Counted from the first letter of the stretch, positions 9,502-20,362 are shown. The stretch: 57,547 bases of DNA from Chloroflexota bacterium (GCA_016234595.1 JACRBG010000030.1:1-57547), one strand, 5' to 3'. The notes: generated by a model from the sequence alone, not told the origin. Numbers and translations: made by a program.

Positions 9502-10806
9502 TTATTGACCCTGTCGCAGGGACAAACCTAACGCAGTACGGTTAGGGAAACCCTTCCAATAAGTATAATCTGCCGTCGGGTTGCCTGCCTCGTCCACGGT
9601 ATAGACCCCGTCTTCAGAATTTTCAACCGCCAGATTCAGGTAGTCGCTCATAGCCTCATTGTTATTGAGATAGAGCCCCAAAAACGCCGTGATGAAATGC
9701 TGATTGACATTATTAATCCGTGCCTCATCCCAAACTGGATCGGCGTAACGTCCATATTCATCCAAAGACAGCGTTATGTCAGTTGGGGGTGGGTTTGGCC
9801 CTGTGTTATGCAGTGCGCTCTGGTAGGTCAACAGATAGCGTTCCGAATTGATCGCATCATCAAACAGGCCCACCACACCACTGTAAATGGCGACATCATC
9901 GCGTGACCCAACAATCCAAAATGTGGGGATATTGATGTCCCCTAATGACGCTGGATCCCAGAAGCTTAACCCCGGAAAACCCGCAAAAGTTAAATCGCCT
10001 CCAAACGGCGCGATCAAAACAGCGGCTTTCACCCGCGGATCAGCGGCATAACCTTCTGTCGTAGCCAAACGGGGGGTTACGCTGGAGCCCACAAAATTGC
10101 CGAGGACACCATTATAGCCTGCCCCGATTACATTCAGTGCGCCATACCCGCCCATCGAATAACCCACAATCGCGGTATTCTCAGAATTCACAAGGTTGCT
10201 TAGAAAAGAGGTGCTATCCGCGTTCAAACGGGCCATCTCGTCAATGATAAATATCTGGTCGGTGGCTCGATTCAACAAAGTGCTGCGAAAATCGGCAGTA
10301 TCCGTAAACGTGGAATCGGTGTGCCCAATCGCCACGACCACATACCCCTTCGAGGCCAAGTTCTCCGTCAGATATGTCATCATATAACGCGAACCGGGGT
10401 AGCCATGTGACACCACTACCAGCGGATAGGGGCCACCCGCATTGTCCGGTGCAGCATCCCGCAGTGCCCGTCCTTCAAATGTGAAAGGTCGCAGGCTATC
10501 AGGCTGGTCGGCCCGACCGAGGCTATCTTCATAGACCACACTCTGAACAGTGCCATCTGGGATAATCGCTGGATACCACACTTCAACTGTCAGTGGACGG
10601 TCATAGGTAGCATCCCCATTTAAAATATCAATTTGGTCGGGGTGTACCAATTCCAAAGTCTGCACACCCACGCTATATGGCCCCCGTGCTGCCAATTCCG
10701 GCGCATCGGGCAACGGGTCGCCAAAAACAAAACGATTTGGGTCTTGGGCCAAAGCCACCCCCGTCAATAAAGTTAAAACAACTGCTAATACAATCAGATA
10801 TTTCAC
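9502..10806 (-). CDS. Secreted alpha/beta hydrolase, PAF-acetylhydrolase-like
   Basis: This 434-residue exported hydrolase has a signal peptide ending near 'GVALAQD'. The alpha/beta-hydrolase core shows 'VVVSHGYPGSR' (oxyanion region), the nucleophile elbow 'VGYSMGGYG' (Ser), the acidic residue in 'VGSRDDVA' and a later His ('SALHNTG'). This order matches platelet-activating-factor acetylhydrolase isoform II and dienelactone-hydrolase relatives. The start is GTG with AGGAGG eight bases upstream. Substrate is unknown; short-chain esters are plausible. Confidence 0.75.
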   Translation of the reverse strand: MKYLIVLAVVLTLLTGVALAQDPNRFVFGDPLPDAPELAARGPYSVGVQTLELVHPDQIDILNGDATYDRPLTVEVWYPAIIPDGTVQSVVYEDSLGRADQPDSLRPFTFEGRALRDAAPDNAGGPYPLVVVSHGYPGSRYMMTYLTENLASKGYVVVAIGHTDSTFTDTADFRSTLLNRATDQIFIIDEMARLNADSTSFLSNLVNSENTAIVGYSMGGYGALNVIGAGYNGVLGNFVGSSVTPRLATTEGYAADPRVKAAVLIAPFGGDLTFAGFPGLSFWDPASLGDINIPTFWIVGSRDDVAIYSGVVGLFDDAINSERYLLTYQSALHNTGPNPPPTDITLSLDEYGRYADPVWDEARINNVNQHFITAFLGLYLNNNEAMSDYLNLAVENSEDGVYTVDEAGNPTADYTYWKGFPNRTALGLSLRQGQ

Positions 10807-10870
10807 TCCGCAATCCTCCTAAATAAATTAATATAAAGGCTGATTTAGCGTACTTCGTAGTAGCAAAAGA

Positions 10871-12025
10871 TTACAATCCGATGAGTGCCGATTGTAGGTC
10901 TTCCAGCAAATCATCAATGTGCTCGACCCCCACCGAAAGCCGCACCAATGAAGCAGGCACGGGGAAGGTGCTATCTGATGTTGAAGCGTGGGTCATAACG
11001 CCGGGGTGTTCAATCAATGATTCAACCCCGCCCAACGATTCCGCCAGTGCAAATAATTTCGTCCGGCTCACAAATTGATACCCTGCCTCTTTGCCACCGA
11101 CCATCAAGACCGAAATCATGCCGCCATAACCTTTGGGCATCTGGCGTTTAGCTAGATCATGCTGTGGATGTGATTCAAGGCCGGGATAATACACCTCTGC
11201 AATCGCGGAGTGGTCACTTAAAAATTGGGCCACCTTCATCGCGTTTTCACTGTGTCGTTCCATGCGCAAATGTAGTGTTTTGATGCCGCGCATCGTCAGC
11301 CATGCATCTTGTGGCCCCGGCACAGCCCCCACCGCGTTTTGCAGGAATTTCAATTTCAGATAGGCTTCTTCATCGTTCAACACCACTGCTCCACCGACCA
11401 CATCTGAATGCCCGCCGAGATATTTGGTCGTGCTGTGGATGACAATATCCGCTCCTAGCGCCAGTGGTTGCTGCAAATAGGGCGAAGCAAAGGTGTTATC
11501 TACGGCCACCCAGATTTTGGGCGATTTCGCAGCGGCCATCGTTGAAACAGCCTGAATGTCAGCCAGCCGCAGCATGGGATTAGTTGGCGTTTCTAGCCAG
11601 ATCAGACGGGTGTTAGGTTTAATGGCGGCTTCAATCGCCTTGGGGTCAGTCACATCTACAAAACTGAATTCCAAGCCATATTGCTTGAGCACTTTGTCAA
11701 ACAACCGATACGTTCCGCCATACACGTCATTGCCAACAATTGTATGATCACCCGGTTTAAACAAACGCATCACGGTATCGGTCGCGGCCATGCCCGATGA
11801 AAATGCCAACCCATGCTGTCCACCCTCCAGCGCCGCCATCAGGGATTCAAAAGCAGTGCGAGTTGGATTGCCTGTGCGTGAGTATTCATAACCCTTGTGT
11901 TCACCGGGGCTTTTTTGCACATAGGTCGAGGTTTGATAGATCGGCGTCATAATCGCGCCTGTGCTGGGGTCGGGTTCTTGCCCCGCGTGAATAGCGCTCG
12001 TTTCAATATGCTGTTTTTTGGTCAT
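10871..12025 (-). CDS. Cystathionine gamma-lyase/synthase (PLP enzyme)
   Basis: A 384-residue Cys/Met-metabolism PLP enzyme. Visible features are the N-terminal 'HAGQEPDPSTGA' block, 'SGMAATDTVM', 'VDNTFASP' (PLP-ring Asp) and the Schiff-base Lys in 'HSTTKYLGGHSD'. Lyase and synthase cannot be separated by eye; the adjacent upstream cystathionine beta-synthase favours gamma-lyase in reverse transsulfuration (homocysteine to cysteine). The frame extends to 12145, but AGGGAA before the ATG at 12025 and the usual N-terminus set the start. It is the second gene of a two-gene operon. Confidence 0.85.
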   Translation of the reverse strand: MTKKQHIETSAIHAGQEPDPSTGAIMTPIYQTSTYVQKSPGEHKGYEYSRTGNPTRTAFESLMAALEGGQHGLAFSSGMAATDTVMRLFKPGDHTIVGNDVYGGTYRLFDKVLKQYGLEFSFVDVTDPKAIEAAIKPNTRLIWLETPTNPMLRLADIQAVSTMAAAKSPKIWVAVDNTFASPYLQQPLALGADIVIHSTTKYLGGHSDVVGGAVVLNDEEAYLKLKFLQNAVGAVPGPQDAWLTMRGIKTLHLRMERHSENAMKVAQFLSDHSAIAEVYYPGLESHPQHDLAKRQMPKGYGGMISVLMVGGKEAGYQFVSRTKLFALAESLGGVESLIEHPGVMTHASTSDSTFPVPASLVRLSVGVEHIDDLLEDLQSALIGL

Positions 12026-12107
12026 GAGATTCTGTTCCCTTAGTGAAAAAGAGGGCGATTTGCAAAAACCGCCCCCATTGAAATAGATACAAATATAGCC
12101 CGTCGGA

Positions 12108-13565
12108 TTACATGCAGTGAGTTGCCACGTAATCCAAGACATCAATCTTGGTCAGGATACCCAAAATTTCTTGTCCACCATGCCCATTTTGATTGGTCGG
12201 CGGCACAACCAACACGACATCTTCGCCCGAAACAAGCAAACTCATCAAAGCATCCAGCGGTGCATCTGGTCCAACCGTCGCCATTTTGGATTGCACGATG
12301 TCGCCAATCGCTTCATCGGCACTATGAGTGTGACTGGCAAGTAGCATATGATTTAAAATATCTACTTCTCGCACTATCCCCACCAATTGACCCTCATGGA
12401 CTACTGGCGCTTGCGAGATGCCTTTCGCTTTCATCAAGCCAATTACATTCATCAGACTATCAGTGGTGGTTACGGTAATGACTTCGGTACGTGGTTTCGC
12501 TCCCAATACATCCAAGGCCGTCGCATCTTCGCAGCCACTTTGGGCAAAAAAGCCGTTTTCGCGCATCCAGTCATCATTAAAAATTTTGCTCAGGTAACGT
12601 GAGCCAGAGTCAGGCAGCAGCACGACTACATTCTTATCGGGCCCCAAGTTTTTCTGCTGGATATAACGCAGTGCCCCCACTACCGCCGACCCCGCCGAGC
12701 CACCCCCGAAAATCCCCTCTTCTTGCACCAAACGCCGTGTCATCAGCATAGACTCACGGTCATTCACCTGTACCACATCGTCAATAACGTCAAAATCTAA
12801 TGTCGAGGGCAAGAAATCTTCGCCAAATCCCTCAATCCGATACGGATGAGCCTGCGTCATCTCGCGGTGATAGAAATAGTGATAGAGCAATGAACCAATC
12901 GGGTCCACCCCAACAATTTGAATATTGGGATTTTGCTCCTTTAAATAACGGGCTGTACCACTAATTGTGCCACCAGTTCCCATCGTCGCCACATAAACAT
13001 CCACTTTCCCCTCGGTCTGTTCCCAAATTTCGGGGCCAGTCGTTTCGTAATGGACTTGGGGATTGATGGGATTGTGATACTGATTGGCAAGGATGGCATT
13101 GGGGGTTTGTTCTGCAATGCGGCGGGCTACGCTGTAATAACTACGTGGGTCATCGGGTTCAACGGCTGTTGGGGTAATGACCACCCGTGCCCCAAAAGCA
13201 CGGAGCAGGCGGATTTTTTCATCCGACATTTTATCTGGCATCACAAAAACCGTCTTATAACCCCGAATCGCCGCAACAATCGCTAAACCCACCCCCGTAT
13301 TACCTGACGTGGATTCAACTATTGTCCCACCCGGTTTCAACTTACCTGTGCGTTCGGCATCTTCAATAATTGCTAACCCGATGCGGTCTTTGACTGAGCC
13401 ACCGGGATTAAAAAATTCTACTTTTGCTAATACTTGGGGCTGAACTCCTCGACTCACCTTATGCAGTCGCACAAGGGGTGTATTGCCCATCGCCTCAAGG
13501 ATGCTGTCATAGATGCCCTGATGGCCTGTTTTGTTCCGCGTCGTATTCGCCGACGTTATGCTCAT
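12108..13565 (-). CDS. Cystathionine beta-synthase with CBS-domain pair
   Basis: A 485-residue PLP-dependent enzyme condensing homocysteine with serine. N-terminal catalytic part: 'MGNTPLVRL', PLP Lys in 'GGSVKDRIG', phosphate-binding 'STSGNTGVG' and 'GTGGTISGTA'. From about residue 350 two CBS motifs follow ('ISQAPVVHEGQLVGIV' and 'ILGILTKIDVLDY'), a regulatory Bateman module. There is no N-terminal heme domain. The ATG at 13565 is preferred because GGAGAA precedes it and the upstream frame runs into the promoter. Operon with the gamma-lyase downstream. Confidence 0.88.
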   Translation of the reverse strand: MSITSANTTRNKTGHQGIYDSILEAMGNTPLVRLHKVSRGVQPQVLAKVEFFNPGGSVKDRIGLAIIEDAERTGKLKPGGTIVESTSGNTGVGLAIVAAIRGYKTVFVMPDKMSDEKIRLLRAFGARVVITPTAVEPDDPRSYYSVARRIAEQTPNAILANQYHNPINPQVHYETTGPEIWEQTEGKVDVYVATMGTGGTISGTARYLKEQNPNIQIVGVDPIGSLLYHYFYHREMTQAHPYRIEGFGEDFLPSTLDFDVIDDVVQVNDRESMLMTRRLVQEEGIFGGGSAGSAVVGALRYIQQKNLGPDKNVVVLLPDSGSRYLSKIFNDDWMRENGFFAQSGCEDATALDVLGAKPRTEVITVTTTDSLMNVIGLMKAKGISQAPVVHEGQLVGIVREVDILNHMLLASHTHSADEAIGDIVQSKMATVGPDAPLDALMSLLVSGEDVVLVVPPTNQNGHGGQEILGILTKIDVLDYVATHCM

Positions 13566-13600
13566 GTGTTGTTCTCCAAAAATCAGATTTTCATGCTCCG

Positions 13601-13630
13601 ATTGTAAACGACATGCCAACAAAAAGGCAA
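13601..13630 (-). promoter_or_regulatory. Promoter for the transsulfuration operon
   Basis: On the minus strand TTGCCT (13625-13630) and TACAAT (13601-13606) are 18 bases apart, placing transcription about 30 bases before the ATG at 13565. Confidence 0.5.
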
Positions 13631-13711
13631 CTTTGGGTTTAAAGAAATAATTTTATTTGGGCTTAAAATTTTCAATTTACAGGCAAGAGGCCTCTTTTAC
13701 TTATAAATACT

Positions 13712-15331
13712 TTACTCTAGTACACGAAAAAGATGGTAATTCCCATAGCGCCCCAAGCGAACTAGCCCCGGTTGCTCGGCTAGTGCTTCGTAAATTTGTG
13801 CGGGTATTTTGCCAACCCATTGATGCTGAATCGCCCACATATTGAGCAGCAAATAGGCGGGTCTATCTTGCGGCAATCGCTGGGTCATACTTGTTGGCGT
13901 CTCATAATAAATTTCAACCGTTCGTACCTGTGGCACATAATGCCGCATCATCGGCCACAATTCTAATACATAGACTGTGCTGCTAGCGGGAATCGCACCT
14001 GCCGCCCATTGCACCGCCTCATAATCCTCATTTTTTCGCTCGACCAACCACGCCACTGTGTCATGCGCTTGGGATTGGGGGGATTCTGCCGCGACCACCA
14101 CTGCCAATAAGACCAGCCCTCGTGTTGCAAGCGAAATTGGCTTTAACGTAGAGACCGCCGACAATTGCTGCAATCTAACCCATACCGACGCCACACCGAT
14201 TCCTGCTAAGACGACCAATGGCAAAAAATAGGCCAGTGAAAACCGTACATTTTGATAGGGAATGCCCACTAAAAAGCCATAAGCGGCGATACCCCACCCC
14301 ACCAGCAAAACAAATAAGGTGGTCGCTGCGTAGTTACGCCATGCCCGCCACAGCAAAGTCAGCAGCCCAACCCCCATCGCTACCGTAAATAAGGGATGGA
14401 GATACCAGCCATCATACGCCGCCTCACTGTAATACTGCGCCACATCCTCATCATAATGAAATGTGCCGTCGGGTGTAACAAAATCCTTTTTGAAGGCGTT
14501 TTCGATATTCCAATCGCGCAGCCACGCATGGTCAATTACCGACACGGGGTTAGATCGACTATGCAAAAATTGTGGTAACAAAATCAACACTCCAACGACT
14601 ACAGCAAGGACTCCATCCCGCCAATATTTACCCGAATTTCGTCGAGGCAGAGCTAAAATTTGCCTATCTTTATTTTGCCCGCGCCACCACACCAGACAAC
14701 TCAACGCATAAGGCACGGCCAACACCCCATAGAGCCAGCGCGTAATGGTCGCCATTGCTAGTGCGAATGCCGCCAACGCAATCCATCCATGTCTTTGTTT
14801 ATGATCTGATTTTCGGAAATAGCGCCCCAATGCCCATAAACTAAGTGTGGCCCAAAATAAGGCTGGTACATCCGCCATTACCACTACACTACTCTGCAAT
14901 AATTGACCGCTAAAAATGAGAATAAGAGCCGATGTCATTCCTGCTAGCCGTGCCTTTTTTTTCGACCATCTCATCAACGGCAGCCCATCCCTCATAAACC
15001 CATAAATTAGTACCGGAATCAGTGCGCTTAAAACCAATACTAAACCCTGTGCTACCTGCTCATTTTCCCCACCGATAGCAAATCCAGCCGCCAGCAAAAT
15101 TGGAAAACCTAGCGGCCAATACATCGGGCCGGGAGCGCGAAAATCATGCACGGCATCCCGAACTTCGTGCCCATATTCAAAATAGGCAAAGGCATCCTGC
15201 CCATACAGGCCGTCAAATTCAAAAGCATCGCGGAGGCGCAGGCGAACACCCAAAGCCGACAAGAAAATAACGGCAATCAACAGAATAGACTGAAATCGCT
15301 GGTTTTGGGCGACGTAGGCAATAGATTTCAT
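13712..15331 (-). CDS. GT-C fold membrane glycosyltransferase (family 39-like)
   Basis: This 539-residue membrane protein has about ten hydrophobic segments. Its first extracytoplasmic loop carries 'LYGQDAFAYFEYG', in the position where GT-C enzymes keep their catalytic acidic residue. The fold and length fit the dolichyl/polyprenyl-phosphate-sugar-dependent glycosyltransferases. It stands alone between divergent and convergent neighbours, so context does not name its substrate. It is related in type, not closely in sequence, to the enzyme at 41-2047. Confidence 0.7.
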   Translation of the reverse strand: MKSIAYVAQNQRFQSILLIAVIFLSALGVRLRLRDAFEFDGLYGQDAFAYFEYGHEVRDAVHDFRAPGPMYWPLGFPILLAAGFAIGGENEQVAQGLVLVLSALIPVLIYGFMRDGLPLMRWSKKKARLAGMTSALILIFSGQLLQSSVVVMADVPALFWATLSLWALGRYFRKSDHKQRHGWIALAAFALAMATITRWLYGVLAVPYALSCLVWWRGQNKDRQILALPRRNSGKYWRDGVLAVVVGVLILLPQFLHSRSNPVSVIDHAWLRDWNIENAFKKDFVTPDGTFHYDEDVAQYYSEAAYDGWYLHPLFTVAMGVGLLTLLWRAWRNYAATTLFVLLVGWGIAAYGFLVGIPYQNVRFSLAYFLPLVVLAGIGVASVWVRLQQLSAVSTLKPISLATRGLVLLAVVVAAESPQSQAHDTVAWLVERKNEDYEAVQWAAGAIPASSTVYVLELWPMMRHYVPQVRTVEIYYETPTSMTQRLPQDRPAYLLLNMWAIQHQWVGKIPAQIYEALAEQPGLVRLGRYGNYHLFRVLE

Positions 15332-15492
15332 AGATTTCAGCGCCTTGCTCTAGTTTTTTGAAGAATTATTGACTTTAATCTTCTATTTACCCTCTTCACA
15401 CAATTTTCACAGGATGACCCGCTATGGTTATAGACATGAGAGAAATGGTATTCGCTCATCTATCAAACAATCCAAAGCAGGAGATTTTCACA

Positions 15493-16611
15493 GTGAAGTT
15501 GTTCAAAAACAAATTCGTCCTTTTGGCAATTGCTATCGCTCTGGTAGTTGCCGTTGTGCCCGGGTCATCATCTACCCCTGCCGAAGCCGCTGGCTTGGCG
15601 CAGGTTCGTGTTGCCCACTTCTCGCCAGATACCCCCGCTGTAGAGATTTTTGTAAATGGTGAAGCGGGTGCATTCCAAGCCCTTTCCTTTGGAGATATTT
15701 CTGGTTTTGTCCAAATTCCGGCTGGTACCTATAGCATCGCCGTCGCCCCGGCTGGTGCGGGCATTGAAGCCGCCGCGATTGGCCCAGCCAACTTGACCTT
15801 CCGCGCTGGCAGCTATACTACCATAGCCGCGATTGGGTCACTTTCGGCTGGTACTCTCCAACCCACCATTATCAATGAGAGCTTCAGCCGTCTAGCTGCT
15901 GGCAATGCCCGTGTTACCGTGTTTCATGGCATCGAAGACGCTCCCGCTGTTGACGTGATTTTGGCCGATGGCACAGTCTTGGCGAGTGGTTTGGCCTATG
16001 GTCGCTCTACTGTCTTGAACGTCCCCGCTGGTACATATGATATTCAGGTTGTCCCCAGCGGCGCTACTTCACCCGTCGTGATTGACCTATCCGGCACAAC
16101 CCTAAATTCACGTGGTTACTATTTTCTCGCAGCGGTCAATCGCTTGGCTGATCCCGGTGTCGCCCTCGCCGTGATTGGTGGTCGCACAATTGACGGTCTA
16201 CCCAAAGGCAACGGCACGATTGTAGATGTCGCCGTTGCTGATGGTCGCTTCACCACATTGGTTGCCGCACTGCAAGCTACCGGTCTCGATTCCGCCCTGC
16301 GTGGTAATGGCCCCTTCACCGTCTTCGCCCCGACGGATGCGGCCTTTGCTGCCCTGCCTGCTGGTACAATCGAAGCCTTGCTCGCTGACATCCCGACCCT
16401 GCAATCCATCTTGCTCTACCACGTCGTTCCCGGCAAGGTACTGTCAGATGAAGTGGTCACACTCGGTGGTCTAGCCACCCTGCAAGGTAGCTCAGTGCGG
16501 ATTACAGTCAATGAAAATGGCGTGTTCATTAATGATGCACAGGTGATTATCACGGACATTGAAACCTACAATGGTGTCATTCATGTGATTGACACGGTGC
16601 TGATCCCGTAA
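15493..16611 (+). CDS. Secreted DUF4397 + fasciclin protein
   Basis: An exported protein of about 372 residues. The signal peptide runs to about 'EAAGLAQ'. Residues ~35-225 form a DUF4397 domain, with two related repeats starting '[16 protein letters not shown]' and '[16 protein letters not shown]'. Residues ~240-372 are a fasciclin (FAS1) domain with '[16 protein letters not shown]' and 'LLYHVVPGK'. FAS1 domains mediate surface adhesion. The GTG at 15493 has AGGAG upstream and starts a clean signal peptide; the longer open frame from 15424 does not. Confidence 0.85.
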   Translation: MKLFKNKFVLLAIAIALVVAVVPGSSSTPAEAAGLAQVRVAHFSPDTPAVEIFVNGEAGAFQALSFGDISGFVQIPAGTYSIAVAPAGAGIEAAAIGPANLTFRAGSYTTIAAIGSLSAGTLQPTIINESFSRLAAGNARVTVFHGIEDAPAVDVILADGTVLASGLAYGRSTVLNVPAGTYDIQVVPSGATSPVVIDLSGTTLNSRGYYFLAAVNRLADPGVALAVIGGRTIDGLPKGNGTIVDVAVADGRFTTLVAALQATGLDSALRGNGPFTVFAPTDAAFAALPAGTIEALLADIPTLQSILLYHVVPGKVLSDEVVTLGGLATLQGSSVRITVNENGVFINDAQVIITDIETYNGVIHVIDTVLIP

Positions 16612-16682
16612 TAAAGTGGAGGGGTGGAGCGCGGGGAGGTGGTTCAAATACTCTCTCTGCAATCAACGTGGGTTTTGCAATC

Positions 16683-16716
16683 AAGGCCGGGAGGAAGTCT
16701 CGGCCTTATTGTTTTG
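16683..16716 (+). terminator. Rho-independent terminator after the fasciclin gene
   Basis: A 7-bp stem AAGGCCG/CGGCCTT (16683-16689 / 16701-16707) with an 11-base loop is followed by ATTGTTTT, giving an intrinsic terminator downstream of the fasciclin gene. Confidence 0.6.
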
Positions 16717-16835
16717 GCAACTCCATGTCATCCTACCACAAATTTCCTGCCCACTATCATCTCCACAATCAGAAGCAAGACGCTACAATAGGGAAAATTT
16801 CTACGCCATACCAGAAAAATCAGAGGTCAATCCGA

Positions 16836-18512
16836 ATGTCTGAAAAACTGACCAATGCGAAAAAATCATGGGAAAAACAGGCCGTTGAGCCCCTGTTGAA
16901 AAAAGCGCCCGAACGCCGTCAACCCTTCGACACCACTTCCGGCATTCCCATAGAACGCCTTTATACCCCTGAAAACGGCAATGCCAACGCCGATGAATAT
17001 GCCGCCAAACTTGGCTTCCCCGGCGAATATCCCTTTACACGCGGGGTGCAACCGACGATGTATCGTTCGCGTTTTTGGACGATGCGCCAATATGCGGGCT
17101 ACGCCACGGCTGAAGAATCCAACGCCCGCTATCGAATGTTGTTGGAACAAGGCGCACGCGGCTTAAGTGTCGCCTTCGATTTACCCACCCAGATTGGTTA
17201 TGATGCCGATGACCCCATGTCTTTAGGTGAGGTCGGCAAGGTTGGGGTGAGCATTTGCAGCATCCACGATATGGAGCGCCTGTTTCAAGGGATTCCATTG
17301 GCGGAAGTCTCGACTAGCATGACGATTAATGCTCCGGCGACGATTTTGCTGGCCTTGTATATCGCAGTCGGTAAACGGCAGGGTGTTGAACCTCGTCAAT
17401 TGCGTGGCACAGTGCAAAACGATATTTTGAAGGAGTATATCGCACGCGGCACCTATATTTTCCCGCCCCGCCCAAGCACACGCCTAATCACCGATTTGTT
17501 TGATTATTGCCAGCGTGAAGTGCCCAAATGGAATACCATCAGCATCAGCGGCTATCACATCCGTGAAGCGGGCTGCACGGCGGTTCAGGAAGTTGCCTTT
17601 ACCCTAGCCAACGGCATTGCCTATGTACAGGCCGCCATTGATGCTGGCTTAAAAGTGGATGAATTTGGACAGCAACTCTCCTTTTTCTTCAATGCCCACA
17701 ATAATTTCCTTGAAGAAGTTGCCAAATTCCGCGCCGCCCGTCGCTTGTGGGCCAAGATTATGAAAGATCGGTTTAACGCCGCTGACCCGCGTGCCCAACA
17801 AATGCGTTTCCACACTCAAACCGGTGGCAGTACCTTGACGGCCCAACAGCCCGAAAATAATATCACTCGTGTCACGATTCAGGCCCTAGCGGCTGTTTTA
17901 GGAGGCACACAATCGCTCCACACCAATAGCATGGATGAGGCTCTAGCGCTTCCAACGGCCCATGCCGCTCAAATTGCTCTACGTACTCAACAAATTATCG
18001 CGCACGAAAGTGGTGTGGCCGATTCTATTGACCCATTGGCTGGCAGCTATATGATTGAAGCCTTAACCGATGAGATCGAAACCCGTGCGATGGATTACAT
18101 CCGCCGGATTGATGAGCTAGGTGGGGCACAGGCCGCCATTGAGAATGGCTTTATCAATACCGAAATTAATGACGCTGCCTATGAAGCCCAAAAAGCGATT
18201 GAATCCAAACGTCAAATCATCGTTGGCATGAATGACTATATCGTTGAAAACGGCTCAGAAACCACTATCGAGCTTTTGCGCGTTGACCCCGCCATCGAAA
18301 AAGCTCAGTGTGAACGGCTGTCAAAAATTCGCGCCGAACGCAACAATGAAACCGTCAGCGCTCTGCTTAGTCGCATCGAATCAGCAGCACGTGGCCCTCA
18401 AAATCTCATGCCCTTGTTTATTGAAGCTGTTGAGCATGAAGTCACCCTTGGTGAAATCTGCACCGTCCTGCGCGGTGTTTTTGGCGAATATCGTCCCAAT
18501 GTAACCATTTAG
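16836..18512 (+). CDS. Methylmalonyl-CoA mutase, large (catalytic) subunit
   Basis: A 558-residue protein matching the substrate-binding TIM-barrel part of methylmalonyl-CoA mutase, which interconverts (R)-methylmalonyl-CoA and succinyl-CoA using adenosylcobalamin. Diagnostic stretches are '[16 protein letters not shown]', '[12 protein letters not shown]', '[11 protein letters not shown]' and '[15 protein letters not shown]'. It ends before the B12-binding domain, so it belongs to the two-subunit type; the small cobalamin subunit is not in the window. The ATG at 16836 is preferred over the open extension to 16668, which overlaps the preceding terminator. It may alternatively act on a related acyl-CoA. 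Confidence 0.88.
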   Translation: MSEKLTNAKKSWEKQAVEPLLKKAPERRQPFDTTSGIPIERLYTPENGNANADEYAAKLGFPGEYPFTRGVQPTMYRSRFWTMRQYAGYATAEESNARYRMLLEQGARGLSVAFDLPTQIGYDADDPMSLGEVGKVGVSICSIHDMERLFQGIPLAEVSTSMTINAPATILLALYIAVGKRQGVEPRQLRGTVQNDILKEYIARGTYIFPPRPSTRLITDLFDYCQREVPKWNTISISGYHIREAGCTAVQEVAFTLANGIAYVQAAIDAGLKVDEFGQQLSFFFNAHNNFLEEVAKFRAARRLWAKIMKDRFNAADPRAQQMRFHTQTGGSTLTAQQPENNITRVTIQALAAVLGGTQSLHTNSMDEALALPTAHAAQIALRTQQIIAHESGVADSIDPLAGSYMIEALTDEIETRAMDYIRRIDELGGAQAAIENGFINTEINDAAYEAQKAIESKRQIIVGMNDYIVENGSETTIELLRVDPAIEKAQCERLSKIRAERNNETVSALLSRIESAARGPQNLMPLFIEAVEHEVTLGEICTVLRGVFGEYRPNVTI

Positions 18513-18537
18513 TTAGCTGGACGTGGGTAATTCGTCA

Positions 18538-18566
18538 TTTCCAGACGGGGATGGCATCGCTATAAT
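18538..18566 (+). promoter_or_regulatory. Promoter for the TPR-like membrane protein gene
   Basis: TTTCCA (18538-18543) and TATAAT (18561-18566) are separated by 17 bases, about 33 bases before the GTG start at 18600. Confidence 0.5.
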
Positions 18567-18599
18567 GCCATTCCCTGAACATCAGGCAAAGGAATCACT

Positions 18600-19625
18600 G
18601 TGACGAATTTAGACCAACCCGCATCCGATACCAAACCTAAAGTGCCCGCCGGACTACGCGAGGCCATCAATACCACCCAACCCAAATGGAATGTACCAGA
18701 GCCATCACGGCCCACTGGGTTACTAGGTGATGATGAGCCACCCCCCGGACGGTGTTTGTTAAGCCTATTGGTCATCGGGGCAACCAGTTGCCTATGTGCC
18801 GCCGTTGTTGCGTTGAGTGCCCTAGCGGGCTATGGCGACGAATTGGATAACATTCAAACCAAAGAGGCCAATAACCGCGCCGTTGAAATTGGGACGCAAT
18901 ATGCCCTTGCTGTCCAAAATGAAGCGCAAGGCGCACTTGAGTTGGCACGCGATCGTTATATTTTCATCGAGACTAAACAACCCGGTTACGGTGATGTGCA
19001 ACCGCACCTAACCCAAATCGCCTTGGTACTTTCTGCCACCCCAACTCCCTCGCCCAGCCCAACGGCGACTAGTACGCCGACCCCTACTGTTGAAATCTCA
19101 CCCGCTGCCAGTCCTACGCCCGAAACATCGCAAGCCGAAGAATATTTCAACAATGCTCAAGATTATATGTTGGGTGGGTTATACGAAGAGACAATTGAAT
19201 GGCTCGATGCAGTCATTGCTGTTGACCCAACCTATCGCCGTTTTGAAGTAGATCGGATGTTGGTGGACGCACTTATTTCACAGGCGGGTATCTATTTCGC
19301 TGGGGTGAATAACGGCTCGAATGGGTTAGAGGGTAATCAATTGGCACGCGGTATCACTTTCGTCGAACGTGCCAAAACAATCTCGGCGGCCAATCCCGAT
19401 ATATTATCATCTGATACTGAACTCAAACGACGAGCTGATAACGCCTCGTTTACCGCCTTCGTGGTTAATGGCTATCTCACAGCCCAAGCCTATCTTGCAG
19501 GTGGATTAACTGCCCAAGCCCTAACAATTTTGCAGGAGTTATATGCCTTGCCTTCGGATTGGGGTTATGCTGGGGTAAAGATTAGCGACCTTATCATACA
19601 GGCAGGTGGAACCCCCGGTTCATAA
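18600..19625 (+). CDS. Membrane-anchored TPR-like protein
   Basis: A 341-residue protein starting at GTG with AAAGGA upstream. It has a cytosolic Pro-rich N-terminus of about 60 residues, a single membrane helix ('LLVIGATSCLCAAVVALSAL'), then an external region with two helical repeat blocks resembling TPRs on either side of a Ser/Thr/Pro linker. Nothing catalytic is seen. It lies 160 bases upstream of the ECF sigma factor on the same strand, so a sensory or anti-sigma-like role is conceivable but not supported by a recognisable anti-sigma domain. Confidence 0.55.
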   Translation: MTNLDQPASDTKPKVPAGLREAINTTQPKWNVPEPSRPTGLLGDDEPPPGRCLLSLLVIGATSCLCAAVVALSALAGYGDELDNIQTKEANNRAVEIGTQYALAVQNEAQGALELARDRYIFIETKQPGYGDVQPHLTQIALVLSATPTPSPSPTATSTPTPTVEISPAASPTPETSQAEEYFNNAQDYMLGGLYEETIEWLDAVIAVDPTYRRFEVDRMLVDALISQAGIYFAGVNNGSNGLEGNQLARGITFVERAKTISAANPDILSSDTELKRRADNASFTAFVVNGYLTAQAYLAGGLTAQALTILQELYALPSDWGYAGVKISDLIIQAGGTPGS

Positions 19626-19789
19626 TTCTAAGAAATTCTGCGAAAATTGCCTAAGTTTGTAAAATATTTTTGAACCTCAGTTATCATAAGAGAGTAATTT
19701 GAGCAAGTACCCAATTACTCAATTGTTTTGCTTAAATTGCCAATGACGAGTCCCAGCGAAAATTAAACACAGAGAGAGGCGTGACTACT

Positions 19790-20362
19790 ATGAGCAGGGA
19801 TGGGGAACTTATCCTGCGGTTGCGCGAACAAGACCTTGAAGCACTTGGTGAACTCTTTGAGCGATACCGCCTTCAGGTCTACCGCGTTGCAATAGCCATT
19901 GTCCGTGACCCACAGGTGGCGGAGGATATTTTACAAGATTGCTTCTTAAAACTACATTACTACGCGCATCGGATTGACATCGAGCGGCCTTTGATGCCGT
20001 GGCTCTATCGAGTCACTGCAAATCTCAGCTATACCTATGTAACCCGCAATCAAAAGCGGCGCACAGCCCTCGATCAAGTCTCGGATACACTGGTTTCACC
20101 AGTGGGCCTCGCCCCAGACCGTGTGACTGAGCGCAACGAGATGGAACGCAATATCCGCAGCGCGATTGAAAACCTGCCCCTGAATCAGCGGGTGGTGGTG
20201 ATTTTGCACTACCTTGCCTGCCTGAGCATTCAGGATATTGCGGAAATCTTGGAATGTCCTATCGGCACGGTGAAATCGCGCTTGCATTACGCACGCGAAA
20301 GTTTACGACATGTCCTTGAATCGGACACATGGATTTCGGAGTTAGCTCATGGATACGCTTAA
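19790..20362 (+). CDS. ECF-type RNA polymerase sigma factor
   Basis: A 190-residue sigma-70 family protein with regions 2 and 4 only. Region 2 spans about 10-85 ('ALGELFERYR', 'DPQVAEDILQDCFLKL', 'PWLYRVTANLSYTY'); region 4 spans about 125-180 ('LPLNQRVVVILHYL', 'SIQDIAEILECPIGTVKSRLHYA'), the -35-binding helix-turn-helix. AGAGAGAGG lies ten bases before the ATG at 19790; the GTG at 19781 is too close to that site. The downstream gene overlaps by 14 bases and is coupled. Confidence 0.88.
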   Translation: MSRDGELILRLREQDLEALGELFERYRLQVYRVAIAIVRDPQVAEDILQDCFLKLHYYAHRIDIERPLMPWLYRVTANLSYTYVTRNQKRRTALDQVSDTLVSPVGLAPDRVTERNEMERNIRSAIENLPLNQRVVVILHYLACLSIQDIAEILECPIGTVKSRLHYARESLRHVLESDTWISELAHGYA